Origin: Lanius collurio
Taxonomy: Eukaryota > Chordata > Aves > Passeriformes > Laniidae
DNA length: 64,000 bases
Assembly (NCBI GenBank): GCA_020086605.1
Contig: JACBWW010000003.1
Span: 55,503,322 to 55,567,321, forward strand
Reading direction: 5' to 3'
The notes under the pieces were generated by a model. The model ran no database searches and was not told the DNA's origin. It saw nothing but the letters and a program-made list of their open reading frames with translations. Numbering within the stretch: the first letter of the stretch is position 1; each line of letters starts with the position of its first letter. This document shows positions 1 through 11,700 of this stretch, piece after piece. Both the position numbers and the translations under genes were made by a program.

Positions 1-2535
1 TGATAGTTTTCCAGACTCTGCATAGTAGTGACTACACAAGTTAACAGCTAGGATCTCTTGTCCAAGACTGGCCATTGTGTGCTTCTGCTGCAGCTCTGCT
101 GTAACTGTATTATTAGTGAAGGGAGCTATAACCTCTTATTTCTTTCAAGAGCAATGAAAGGCTATCTATAAAGAGGCTGTACATTAACATCCCCACATTC
201 TGCAGACCTGCAAATCAGCAGATCCAAGCCACAATGTGAAACTGAGAAGCCCCTGGGCAGCCACGGAGCTGCTGCGAAGATCCTTGGGGGTGGCAGGGGA
301 GGGCAACACCACCAGGGGTTCTCAGCAGAGGCCCCAGCACACAGCCTGCTGCCCAGAGCTGTGGATGCCTCGCAGGTGCCAGGGAGAAGACAGGCCACGC
401 ATGCAGGAGAACAAAACAGCTGCCCCCACTGCTCCAGCAGCTCACAAGGGATGAGACGTGGTTGTCTGCAGTCAAAACTCAAAGGAGGGTCCCAGGCACC
501 TCACTGCACTTCTCAGCTGCTGTAGTTCAGATGGCCCTGGCGCTCTGACGGGTGCCAAAATATGCTGCTGCTGCTTGCACCCCTGGGCAAGCTTCCTCTG
601 TGACAGCCACGAGGACCCTTATACAGCCAAAAGGCTTCCTGCACAGGCTGTGTGTTTACACTGCTTAGTCTCAAACAAAACCCAAACACAAGCACCATAC
701 CAAACACACCTCTGACAGCTATTCAGCACAGCCTCCTGCAAAGGAATGAAACCTGTAGGACAAGGCTTCTTGTTTCCCCTGTTCACTGGCTGTCTGCATG
801 GCCACACCACCAGCATATGCTAAAGTCAAGTGACCAACTCAGAGTTTCAGCCACAGGAAGAACCCAGATCCCTCCTGGCATGAGATGGATATTCTGGTTT
901 GGCACCTGCACATGCTCCCAGAGGTGGAAGAAATCTCTCCTAGTTTCGGAACACCATGACCCTCGGCTCCTCCTTCCAGGGCATCTGAGCTGTGGAGAAG
1001 GCACTACCACAACACTGTGGAAGGGGAAGAGCAGCAGCATTGCAGGTGGAAAATATTCACAGAAACAACAGTTTGGGGAACCCAACACTTCTGCCAGCTG
1101 CAGCTTGCTTAGAACCACCTAAACCTGAAAGCAGAACATCTTGGCCGCTCAAGTACCCCATCTATGCTGCTTTCTGCTACAGGGACCAAAACCTGAGAAC
1201 AGAATGTGGCAGTAAGGAAGAAGCTGTTTTGGGGTATCCAAGCTTATGTTTTATCACGGTTGCACAAAATCAATATGGGGTTCAGGTTAACACACCCCAT
1301 GCAGTGGCAGGATCTGAGCCCAAGAGCACAAGATGGATCTGCTTTAAATCTCACATGTCAACAGCACACTCTTGCCTGTTGACTTCCTACTGAATTACTC
1401 TGTAATCTGAAACCACCATAACAGCAGCAGTGGACAAGCTCCAGCATGGGAGGCAAATTATTTCCCTGTTTACGTTCTGCCAGGTTTCCACACGCTTCTC
1501 CAGGGCATCTTGACAGGTTGAACAGTCGGGCACCTGGACCTGGCACTGCAAGGACCTCAGCCTGGGGCAAATACATAATCTCCTTGCTTTTACAGGGGAA
1601 AAGGAATGTATAAACTATGCTAAACTCAGTATTCCCAACACACTACCATCAGCCAGACATTTTTCTATTTACAAATTACAAACCCAAACTTGATTTTTAC
1701 TTACAGCTTTCGTGAAAGAGAGCAGGATATACCTCCTACATAAGCCTCCTTGCACAATAACACCTCAGGCAGTGGCTCACAGCAAATCCCTGCTTACTCT
1801 AAGTCTCTTTGTCATGGACATTCCTGACCCATCCCTATGCCCAATGGCAGCAACTCCAACCCCTGGTAGCACACAGCTGAGAAGCTCTTTGAGAAAAGTT
1901 TGGTTTTGACGAGAGCGATCTGGCCCAAGCCCACGACACCCACGCACTGCAAAAGCTTCCTGCCCGCACCATCTTGGGCGTTTGTTGATGTTTTGCAGCC
2001 AGATTAGTCAAGCAGCACGTAAGGTACATTACTCATGGCCTGAGGAGGATTTATGGCTTCAGACACATCATCCTTCCCAGCCCGAGACCGGGAAGCCCCA
2101 AGCAAGGTTGTTTGGGGGAGGGGGGAGGGTGGGCAGCCACCTCCAGGGCCCCTAGGAGACGCCCCTAGGGGCAAAGCCCTCTGGCCGCTGGGCAGGTGAA
2201 GGTTTCTTCTCCCGATTTTTCACCGCACTCCATAGCCATGAGTACGGCCCGGCTGCCTGCGGAGGATCAGCCTCCATAGGGACGTGTGGACCCCGCCGGG
2301 AGCTGAGTGACCCCTGTTCGGGGCTCCCTTTAGGCCCGGAGGGGCCGCCGAGCCCTTCCGCCAGCAGGTCCAGCTCACGCACACAACGACCGCGCTCCGC
2401 CGACACCGCGGCGTCCCCCGAGCCGGCCCGAGGCGAGGGGCCCCGGCCGCCCCTCACAGCTTCGCCCCCACCCCCGGGGCAGCGCCCCCTGGCGGCACCG
2501 CCGGCAGCGGGGCCGCACCGAGCCGCCGCCGGTAC
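1..2535 (-). other. FBXO32: FBXO32 intron 1 (5-prime part, runs off left edge)
   Basis: This is intronic sequence downstream of the FBXO32 exon 1 donor on the minus strand. No further exon of FBXO32 and no other coding region was recognised in it. The part next to the exon (about 2150-2535) is GC-rich and belongs to the CpG island. A G-run block lies at 2114-2133. The remainder is ordinary mixed-composition sequence with no repeat that I can name. Confidence 0.8.
2114..2133 (+). other. G-quadruplex-type G-run motif
   Basis: Four G-runs of 5, 6, 3 and 3 bases are separated by single-base loops (A, A, T) on the plus strand. This fits the canonical four-run G-quadruplex pattern with very short loops. 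It lies about 400 nt inside FBXO32 intron 1, so the G-rich strand is the template strand for that gene. Confidence 0.6.
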
Positions 2536-2651
2536 CTGCTGATGTCGCCCACGAAGCCGCCACTCTTCTCGTCCAGGAAGCGCGTCCAGCCGTCGGCCGT
2601 CTTCACCCAGCTCTGCCCGGGGGAGCGCCAGTCCTGCCCCAGGAACGGCAT
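2536..2651 (-). CDS. FBXO32: FBXO32 (atrogin-1/MAFbx) coding exon 1, partial gene
   Basis: FBXO32 is the substrate-recognition F-box subunit of an SCF (SKP1-CUL1-F-box) ubiquitin ligase that targets muscle proteins for degradation and is a central atrophy gene. Only the first coding exon is in the window. It encodes 38 residues plus two bases of a split codon, beginning [15 protein letters not shown] and ending FVGDIS, which closely matches the N terminus I know for vertebrate FBXO32. The start codon is at 2651-2649. The exon ends at 2536 before a GTACCG donor, leaving AG to be completed to a serine or arginine codon, consistent with the family. The F-box and C-terminal parts lie on later exons off the left edge. 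A longer open frame covers the exon, but its upstream part is 5-prime UTR and promoter and its downstream part is intron. Identity is supported by synteny with KLHL38 and ANXA13. Confidence 0.95.
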
Positions 2652-2790
2652 GGCGACGGCACGGAGCGGGACCAACACGGGCACTGGGAGAAGCGGCGGC
2701 GACTGGAGCGGTGTGGGGCAGATCGGGGCAGTACCCGGAGCGGGGCCGAGCAGACGAGGGCAGTCACCGCAGCAGTGGTTAGAGCAGTGC
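2652..2790 (-). other. FBXO32: FBXO32 5-prime UTR (predicted extent)
   Basis: GC-rich sequence lies between the FBXO32 start codon and the predicted transcription start. The upper limit assumes a start about 30 bases downstream of the TATA-like element at 2815-2823. It is inferred from position, and no transcript evidence is available. Confidence 0.5.
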
Positions 2791-2814
2791 GGTGGCGACG
2801 GGCGCCGCTCCGCG

Positions 2815-2823
2815 CTATTTATG
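2815..2823 (-). promoter_or_regulatory. FBXO32: TATA-like element of FBXO32
   Basis: On the minus strand the sequence reads CATAAATAG inside otherwise GC-rich DNA, 164 bases upstream of the start codon. This is a plausible TATA element and would place transcription initiation near 2785-2790. Confidence 0.5.
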
Positions 2824-2887
2824 CGGCGGCGGCAGGCTCGTGTTGCCGGAAGCGACGGCCGGCCCCGCCCCCCGCCGCACGTGGCCG

Positions 2888-2894
2888 TGTTTAT
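2888..2894 (-). promoter_or_regulatory. FBXO32: FOXO-type motif upstream of FBXO32
   Basis: The minus strand reads ATAAACA, a match to the forkhead FOXO consensus RTAAAYA, about 65 bases upstream of the TATA-like element. FBXO32 is an established FOXO target in mammalian muscle. A seven-base match is weak evidence alone, but its position in the proximal promoter makes it a reasonable candidate. Confidence 0.4.
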
Positions 2895-3049
2895 CGGGGC
2901 GGGCCCCGCCCACGGGGCGGAGGGGGCGGGGCCAGGGGCGCTGCGCGTGCCCGGTTGAGCGCGCGCCCGAGCCCCGCGCGCGTGCGGAGTTGGTGGGGTG
3001 CGCGTGACCGCCTTCGCACCGTCAGCGGCGGTGCAGGAACGTACCAGTG

Positions 3050-3790
3050 ATGTTTTGTGCATATCGCAGTGCCATAACAGCTACCGCATTCGAGTTACTG
3101 GTACAAACGGTATATTTTTGCTGGCATGTTTTCATAGGCTTATCAATATGTTTTAGGTATTTGTGTTGCAATATTGTATAGTATAATAGTATATAACAGT
3201 GTAATATGTAATATATGTACTGCAAAGTTATCTTTATAGAAACACATGGAATCGAAATCCTGCCCTGCAAAGTGGGTTAAGCCAGGCAGATCTATGTCAC
3301 TGAAAATACCGTCATGCTTTTAATGAGGATCACTCCGCAGCTCTGAAGGGCTGTTGGGTTCGATCTGCAGAAGTGGATGAAGGGAGAAAGAAGGGCTAGG
3401 GAAGGCAGACACAGGATTTCTCCTGCCTCTTTTAAAAGCCACCAATTTAGAACCTTGTGAAAACATACAGAATAGATATAATGTTACATATTGGTTCTAC
3501 GCAGAGAACACTATATAAAAATATTAAATATGGAATGTTTTCTACATGTATGCTTTATATGTATGTATTTTATACTTCTGTAATGTTTCGGGTATGTATA
3601 ACATTTTATGTTTTATATATTCGTGTGGGTTTACATGCAGTATGGCTTTACATTCAGCGCCATTTATTTTCATATTTTGTAAATAAATATGTATGACTGA
3701 AAGCTATTTAAATATATGTAAGGCTGTATTATATATGAAATATAAATGCTGTTTACACATAGTTTATTTGGCACTTTTTAGTAAAACTGT
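3050..3790. other. AT-rich block next to the CpG island
   Basis: Composition changes abruptly to AT-rich sequence with many TATA/TATG/TGTA steps, most clearly at 3165-3240 and 3460-3790. No gene is supported; the short open frames here are products of low complexity. The related repeat at 3272-3441 interrupts the block. Confidence 0.6.
3272..3441 (+). repeat. Unidentified repeat, copy A
   Basis: About 170 bases align over their length with 5577-5768. Shared features are a start resembling GTGGGTT.AGCCAGGCA, a middle TGAAAATACC block, a CTAGGGAAGGCAGA block and an end at CTTTTAAAAGCCA. The two copies are clearly related but diverged, with indels. I cannot assign a family; a dispersed repeat or an old local duplication are both possible. 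Confidence 0.65.
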
Positions 3791-4979
3791 TATTTACTGA
3801 ACATTAAAAACACAGGGGTTTTTGCATCCAAGTCCAAGCTGAGGGAGTACCTTCCCAGCTAAGAATGTGCTATGCCACATTTTGTAAATATAGGACATTT
3901 TGTATTGGGATTATGACGTATTTGCCCTGTGCTATGGTGTATGTATCTTGATGCATGTATTTTGGTTTTGCCAAGTCAGTGTTACACGGGGACACTGTGT
4001 GTGGGGTGTTCCCGGGTGTCTGAGAACAGCTCCAGTCCCGCGGGAAGGGGTGGGTGGCTGTCAGGACAGGCAGCCACCGGCATCTCCTGGCCTGTGTTTG
4101 GGGGCTGAGGGCTGAAGGGACGTGGTGACCGAGGCCGGGGGGATAAACTATCCTAATCCCGTCATCTTGCAGCCGTTCCGTCTGTGCTGCCGCCGCCGCG
4201 GGGCTTTCAGCAACATCTGCTGCTCGCAAGCGACCGTGTTACGCATTTACCCTCAAAAACCAAAAAAATCCCTAATAAAAACAAGCCCTGGAGGTGTGGG
4301 GAAGGCTGCAGGTGCAGTTGCAGCGCTTCTGGGGCTGAAGGCAGCGAGGGGGAGCTCTGTAGACAGGAGAGTTCCCTGGGGCATCTACTGATGCTGGAAG
4401 CTTCACTCCAGGAGTGCTGGCTGCCCCTGGCCACCCCATCTCCACGTCCTGCTGTGGCTCACCTGAGTGGGTGTTAAAAAAGGTCAGTGGGAGGAAGAGT
4501 GGAAATCCAGCAGCTAAAAGCAGCCGTATCTGAAGGGTTCTTGCACCCCCCTGGTACAGAAAGTGCTTGAGAGCAGTGGTGAGGCATAGTGCCTATGGAA
4601 GTTAAAATCCAGATATGAGAGCCCTGGGGCTGAGGTCTCTTCCTTCTGCCCACCTAATCCACCCCTACAGAGAGGTGGTGTCACTTTCCCTTTCAGGCAG
4701 TGCCAGCTATTTCTCGAGTGTCAGGAGATACTATTTGAGCTGCAAGAGTGCTTTGAGCTGCAAAACCATCTTTGGCTTTTTTCTTCTGCAATTTAAATGC
4801 CCTAAGCATCTTTTGACAGCATCACTGCAGGTGACACCACCCTCCACACATCAGGAGACTCCAGAGGGGACCAGGTCTGCAGCAGTGGAGCTGCTTGGGA
4901 TGAGTTCATTCAGGGACCACCCCGTGTGTCCCTGAATGGCTGGGGTCACCTGTCACCATGTCAGGCCCTGCAGCATGGG
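3791..4979. other. Intergenic, no gene recognised
   Basis: Ordinary intergenic sequence lies between the AT-rich block and the LTR. It contains a moderately GC-rich stretch at about 4005-4200. I see no coding region with homology I recognise and no nameable repeat. Confidence 0.6.
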
Positions 4980-5576
4980 TGTGCTGGTTTTGGCTGGGGT
5001 AATTTCCTTCACAGTGGCTGGTCTGGGGCTGTGTTTTGGATTTGTGCTGAACACAGGGTTGATAATAAAGAGATGTTTTTGTTATTGCTGAGCAGGGCTT
5101 ACACAGAGTTAAGGCCATTTCTGCTTTTCATATGGCCACATTGGTGAGGAAGGTGGGGGTGCAAGGGAGGTTGGGAGGAGACACAGCCAGGACAGGTGAC
5201 CCAAACTGACCAAAGGGATATTCCAGACCATGTGACATCATGCTCAATAAATAAAGTGGGGGGAAGAAGGAGGAAGGGGAGAAGGTTTGGAGTGATGGTG
5301 TTTGTTTTCTCAAGTAACTGTTCTGCATAATGGAAATACGTTCCTGGCTCTCCTGGAGATGGCTGAACACCTGGCTACCTATTGGAAATACTGAATTAAT
5401 TCTTTGTTTTACTTTGCTTGTGTGAATGGCTTTTGTTTTCCCTATTAAGCTGTCTCTATCTCAACCCACAAGTTTTCTGGCTTTTACCCTTCAAATCCTC
5501 TCCCTGATCCTGCTGGTGGGGGAGTGACTGAACAGCTGCCTGGGGCTTGGTTGCTGGATGAGGTAAAACCATGACA
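4980..5576 (+). mobile_element. Solo LTR of an ERVL-like bird endogenous retrovirus
   Basis: A 597-base element starts with TGTGCTGGTTTTGGCTGG and ends with ACCATGACA, giving the TG...CA ends of a retroviral LTR. I recognise the sequence from memory as a common bird ERVL-type LTR (TTCCAGACCATGTGACATCA and TCTCAACCCACAAGTTTTC blocks). The flanks are ATGGG on the left (4975-4979) and GTGGG on the right (5577-5581), four of five matching, as expected for a short target-site duplication with one later change. No internal retroviral genes lie on either side, so it is a solo LTR, presumably left by recombination between two LTRs. The exact subfamily name is uncertain. Confidence 0.85.
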
Positions 5577-5768
5577 GTGGGTTCAGCCAGGCAAATCCAT
5601 GTCATTGAAAATACCATGTCATTGTCACTGAAAATACTCTTTATTAAAAATGTGTATTCCTTGGCAACTCTGAAGCACGGTTGGGTCTGTAGAAGGGAAT
5701 GAAGAGAGAAATGAGTGCTAGGGAAGGCAGATGCAGAGTTTCACTTCTCCCATCTCTTTTAAAAGCCA
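5577..5768 (+). repeat. Unidentified repeat, copy B, abutting the LTR
   Basis: This 192-base segment is homologous to 3272-3441. It is longer mainly because a short part around TGAAAATAC (about 5604-5637) is present twice. The solo LTR ends immediately before it, so the LTR inserted at or just inside its left edge. The family is not identified. Confidence 0.65.
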
Positions 5769-8700
5769 TTGTGATCTGTCATGATAACCCACAAACACCA
5801 TCAGCCCTTGTGAGCAGCCAGGGAGCTGCCAGTGGGCTGCAACAGGAGGTTGACTGCTAACTAAAAGTGCTGTGTCAGACCATGAGCCAGTGAGAGCCAT
5901 GGGTTCAACAGAGCAGGTGGTGTGTTAAAACCTTTGGAGATTTTAACATGCTGTGGCAGGAAAGCTGTCACCACTGGCACTGTAGTGCAGCCTGAATCAA
6001 CAGTAAAAAATTATATGACTGAAAAAAAAACCAACAAAAAACCCCAAAGTGAAGCTCACTGTGCAGAGATGAAGGTGCAGAGCCAGGGCTGGCCAGGCTG
6101 GACCCACTGTAGGTATTGACATTGTAGAAATGGTGGCATGGAGAGAAATTTGAGATACTGCTCCAGACCATAGACCCTTTTCCTGCAGGCCAAAATATAT
6201 CTTCTCATGGCTGAGCTGCTCTGCTCCTCCTCCTCCTGCTGGGCACAGTAGCAATGGTCTGCAAGGGGCAGGTCATGGAGGGGCTGCTTTCTTGAGGGCC
6301 TTTCTGACAGCATGCTTCCACGCTGGTATATTGCAGGGCAGCAGCTTCCTTTATTTACTTAGGCCTTTACTTAGCAGGTACCACAGGTGCTCAAGATCTG
6401 CCCTCAGTCCTCCACAGACCATTGGTATGCAGAGGTTAGCAAGCAGGGACAAATCCATGTGGCATGCCTGGGAAGGTGCAGGGATTTGTAAAGGAACTGG
6501 TGGAGGCATTGGCATCTGTTTTGCCCAAAGCTGGTACATCTGTAACTGATCATGGCTCTGTGTTTACAGCCCTGGGGATTGGCAGCAGAGAGCTTCAAAG
6601 AGGCACATTTAGCTGTGAAAGGAGAACATCTTCCCCCACAACAGTGTGGTGGCTTGTGTGGGCCCCTTGCTGCAGCATGTCCATCACAGCTGGCAACTGT
6701 GGAAGCCAACTGCATGAGCTGCCCACTGTGCATGTGTGTGTGCAGACACCAAGTGTTGCACAGATACCAAAGCAGCTCCTTATGCCCTCCTGGATTCCAG
6801 CACACAACTCACCTTCCCCACCTTGAACTCCTTCAAGGCTGGGCTCCTCATGCCAAGGAATGAGTTTTAACTCAGGGTACATGGAATGGCTCAGGGTGGC
6901 TCTGTCATTGCCCAGTGCTGGTTGGAGCCAGGGGGAATTCACCACACAACAGTTTCAAAAAAAAACCCCCAAACCCTGTAATTTTTGGTACAAGCTGGTA
7001 CAGGATGACATTGCAAAGTGGCCACAGTTTGCACCTGGGAGTGGACACAGTCCTGGTGCTGCCACTCTGCATGGAGGGAAGGTGAGGACTTTATTCCAGC
7101 AGTATCTCAACTTCAACTTTTGTAGACTCATAGTCAGCCCATACAGATACCATAGCTCAAAGCCAACCACAGAAATCAGCTCTGGTTGCAAAAATGGTAA
7201 CTGAGGCTAGGGACAAAGGGTGCTGCACTGGGCAGTGCAGAACAAAACCTGGAAGCACTGGTTTGTAGAAGGGCCATGGGTGATGTGACCTCTGTGGGTT
7301 CCCACAGGTAAGTGGACATTGGTAGAATTATTGATGTGGTCATTGCATTATCAATGTATGCATTTCCCATATGAGAATAAAGACAGAAACACTCTTTCAG
7401 AGCAAACTCTGGGCAGCAAACCCTCATTTGCCACATCTTAAAGGATCCTGCCCATGCAGGACTCAGGCCATCCCAGATGTGCTCCCCACCATCTGATGCT
7501 GAGAGGTAGGGAACCCATATTTGGCTTTGGCAGCCTGTGCTCTCGAACCTCAGAAGCAAACATATTCCTCTTACCTAAAAAATGATCCAGCTGACAGATA
7601 CTTCATTAGAGAGACAGATCTGGTTGCCTCCATGCCCTTGTCATTCCCAGCTAGGCATGCTTTAGTGTGCTAGCTGCTTTAGTGTGCTGTGGCTCACGCT
7701 GCTGCAGGAGGTTTTGCCATTTGGGATAGCCATGCAGTGATGATGAACAGCATCTAACCTTGAGGACAGTGAGTCATGGTATGGCCCAAGCTTTATTTTA
7801 TGACACCTCTGTTCCCTTAAGGTAGCAACTCACTGACTGAGAGCGAATACCAGAAATAAGCTTGGCTCGCTGGCCTGTGTGCTCCAGGGATGCTTTGTGG
7901 GGGCTAGTTTTACCCTGGGACTCTCTGGATGCTCAGAGGTGTCCTATGAAGCCTTATCTTTCAAAAAATTCTGTTGCTCTACTCTGGATCAGGCCTTCCT
8001 TTGTCCTTGGGCATGGCAGGGGACCCTCATGCCCCTGCCCAACAGCCTCCTTGAGACTACCTGGTAAATCTGGGTCCCTTGAGGCACCCAACAGTGAATC
8101 CCTTTAGGATCCTTCCAGGAGAGGGATGCCATACAGACACCAATGGCATAAATGCCTCTCACCACGGAATCTTGAGCTGAGCATTACCCAAGCCTGGGCT
8201 GAGCACGGGTCTAACAGCAGCAGTGGCACCCGTTGATGTCTGCTGTTCTCCTCATCTTCAAAGCATTAGCTGGTGGGAATTAATCCTCATACCAGGCAGG
8301 CAAGTCTCATGACTCTCGCTCCACAGAGAGGCAGAATAAATGATGTGATGAAGGGTGAATCAGGTCACGGCTGCGATGAAATCACTGCAGTTCCTGCCTG
8401 CCCGTCCCGTGACCATTAGACCTTATGTCCTCATCAAAGGAGGTAGCTGGCATGCAAGGATGTGCAGAAGCCAGCCTCTCCTCTCCAGGCAAGCCGTGCA
8501 GCCCACAGGGTGGTGCTGGGCCATGACTCACCTTTGAAAGCAGGTTCCAGTGTCACATGAGGTCAAGCAGTCACTGGGTACATCCTCCAGTGACTCACTC
8601 CCAGGGTCTGGCAGTGACACCCAGTAAAGGATGCTGTAAGGCTGGGGGAGACAGCTCTGGGCAAGGTCACAATGCCAAACTTTTTCTTTGTTGACTTTGA

Positions 8701-11700
8701 AGGTCTGAATTTAAAATTTTAACCATCTGGATGGGATCTTGGCTACTGATGTTGGGGTGAGAGGGCCATTTATGTTAATCACCAGTGTGGACTTAAGCCA
8801 CGACACTGGCCCCAAGGGCAGCCAGCTGCTGCTGTACCTTGGGTGAGTTTCCTGATCTCTGGGGGGAGAAGCCTGCTTCACACTGAAATGGGAGCAGTGC
8901 TGAGCAGCAGCCTCTTGGGACCCAGAGGGAGAGGAATAATTTCCTGGGCAAATACCTGCAAGTGGGTTTGGTGTGAAAATAAAAAAGTATTTAGGGTAAG
9001 TAAAAACCTTGATTCACAGAAACGTACTAGTAAACACGAGGTGATGTGCTTAGAACAGACAACAGAGAGGAGAAAGCCACAATAGTACTGGCAGTTCCCC
9101 ATGCACAAAAGACAAACAATGGGGTGTTGTCTGTGAGCCAACTTCCACGTTTGTCACATGCAATGGGGCAGCCCATCCTCCCTCTTCCCTGCACTGTAGG
9201 TAGATCTAAAGGAGGCAGGAGGCAGGAGGCTGTCAGTAAATTCATGTCAGCAAACCAGCTGAGAAGAGGAGCAGCCCGAAGGACTTGTATCTTGTCAAAT
9301 TGGCAGTATATCTAGGAATTATTTCCTGCTTAGAGTAAACTGTGCCCAGTGTAGCTGACAACAGGCTTTGGGAATGATTCCATAGAAAATATATATTTTC
9401 CATGTGAAAGGCTGTCTCCACCCCCTGCCCACTGCATTAAGCTCAGGATTTTGCAGTCAGGGGCTGTTAGTACTGGACATTCAGTTCCACAATGCAGAAG
9501 ATACGGAGTACAGAGCTACAGTGGGCAAGAGGCCAGCAGCATCTGAACCGGCTGTGGCAACAGTCCTGCAGGATGCAGGTTTCTCTGTGGGACAGCAGCA
9601 AACCAAGCCAAGAGCTGGATCAGCATCAGGGCCTCCCCAAGGTCCACAGCAGTGTGTGTGCTGCACTGCCAGCACTGGGGAAAGTAGAAGGCACTGAAAG
9701 GCACTAAGCTTGAGGGTATCACACTTGCAATGATCAAGTCAGCAGTGGTGTTGGCTTGGTCTGGCTTTGTAGTGCAGATGATGGCTGATCTAGAATAATC
9801 AGTGACCTCCTGTAATTATCATGGGGACATCAAACAGTGGACATGTTTTTCATCTCTTCTGTCTTCTCTGTGGCAGATCATGGCTGTGGCTCTTACAATA
9901 AGTCTGAAGTTTGTTCTTGGTGCTGCAGTGTTCCTCCACAGTTATCTGTGGCTTTTGTGGCCTCTGTGTAACAAGCATCGCTGCCTGGTTGCCCACAGCC
10001 TCAGGACACTGAATTTGGTGACCCACATTCTCCATTTTTTCCCCTCAACTGCTTGTATTCTCTGGATGCCTGTTGCAGGGAGGTGGTCAATGTCAAGTGA
10101 TCCCTTTTGCAGCCTTGTTGCATCTTCATTTTCCTGTCTCTTAAAGTGATTCAGAGCCTTCTGAGGTGGAAAGATGGTGCAATCCAAGGGCAAGCCTGCT
10201 ACAGAGGACAGATGTCCCTGGGAGGGAAGGCAGGAGCACAGATGGAGGGAATGGAGTGTGAAATTTCCACCTTTCTGTCCCTCCAGCAGCCTGCAGAAAG
10301 CAGCTGTTTCCATAGTGTGAAGTCATCCCTGGGCAGGGCAGTTTCTGAAGGTGAGAGGTGGCCCCAGGCGAGGTCTGGGAAGGTGCCAGGGCATTACAGC
10401 CCTGCCTATCAGGCATGCTGCCCGCTCCAGGCCTCCATTCAACATGATGAGGGAGAAAATCCAAAGATAACCCCCTGCTGTTGGACCACACAGCACGTCT
10501 ACCCTCCCTCATGGGCTCTGAAATGAGCTGTTTCTCTCACGTTGCAAGTGCACATTTTATGGTCATGCTACAGAAAACGGTGTGGCAGAAGCAGCCTGAA
10601 TTGCTCCTGGCTGGCTTTGAAGGTGCCCCTTAGCTGACCCTCTTGTCCCTTACATGTTTCTAACCTGGAACTACCTGTTTTACAGAAGAGCTCATTTTTC
10701 CATGTGTGAGGAAATCCTCTCCCACACCAGCAGGTGCTTTCCGTGATGCTTTCCATGAAAGCCAGAGCTTGACTGCTCAGTCTTAATGAAGACCCCACAG
10801 GAGTTTCTCTGGATGCTCACCTCCATTTCTGCAGGAAGTTCCAGCCTGGGTTGCTCTACATTTTGCTGGTAGTGTCAGTGGGGCACAGTGAGCATCCCTG
10901 CCTGACAGAGGAGTTCAGTATAAAGCTGTTCTGTGGTGGCTGGATCGCATGGGTGGCCACAGGAGCTTCTTGCAAGGGGCAGCAGGGTGATTTGCTGTGT
11001 AAATACCCCTGTGGAGAGAGGAGTGTGGTTATTAGAGAGTTCCGATCCTCCACCCTGTTGGTAGGATACACAACTTTTCCTAAACACAGCCTGTCCAGCT
11101 GCATTCCTGAAGCACACATTCCTTGCCAGTGTAGCTCACCCAGAGTGTGTCCAGGAATAGCACTGCAGCTTTGTGTGGGACCTCTCTCAAATACATCTTT
11201 AATTGAATAGGGCCACTTGCCCATGTGCTTGAACTCAGACCAGGACCAGTATTGTAATCACTGGTCTTGCTGTTTTCTACCCAAGGCCATCTATTCTTTA
11301 TCCCTCACATCTATGACTTACAAGCACCACCACTCTTTCAGCTTTGTTTTCTGTATCACTGCCTTCTTTTGGGCTGCCCCTTGGGGCAGCATGGGTGCCA
11401 GTGACTAGGGACACTGGTGGAGTCACCTTCTTGAGTTGATATAGTTAAGGCTTGTTGTTGTGCAGCTGAAGGTACTAATTTCTGTCTCTAAATCCACATA
11501 GCTGAGATTCAGCTGGCTACTCATAGCCACAAAGAATGCTTTTCTGGAAGGAGAGCTTGCTGGCTTTCTGATTTTTATCGTAAGCCTTGTGATAGCTGGC
11601 TTTCTCTTGACAGCACCGATATCTGGAGCATAGTTTTGGGGTGAGAAGCTCAGCTTTCAGTTTAAATCCAGAATGCACATTTGGAGCCCTGACAGTTGCA

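Larger units (their letters stand above)
2330..3030. promoter_or_regulatory. FBXO32: CpG island covering FBXO32 promoter and exon 1
   Basis: The stretch is dense in CpG and G+C, in sharp contrast to the AT-rich sequence starting near 3050. It covers the end of intron 1, exon 1, the 5-prime UTR and the upstream promoter. Several GC boxes of the GGGGCGG type occur between about 2896 and 2935. The boundaries are visual estimates. Confidence 0.8.

Noticed and set aside
2454..3062. 202-codon open frame on the minus strand across FBXO32 exon 1
   Set aside because: Only 2536-2651 is FBXO32 coding sequence. The upstream part is GC-rich promoter and 5-prime UTR, and the downstream part crosses the GTACCG donor into the intron.
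5769..6900. Possible internal ERV sequence to the right of the solo LTR
   Set aside because: The open frames are short and show no protease, polymerase, integrase or envelope motifs. The flanking five-base near-duplication fits a solo LTR.
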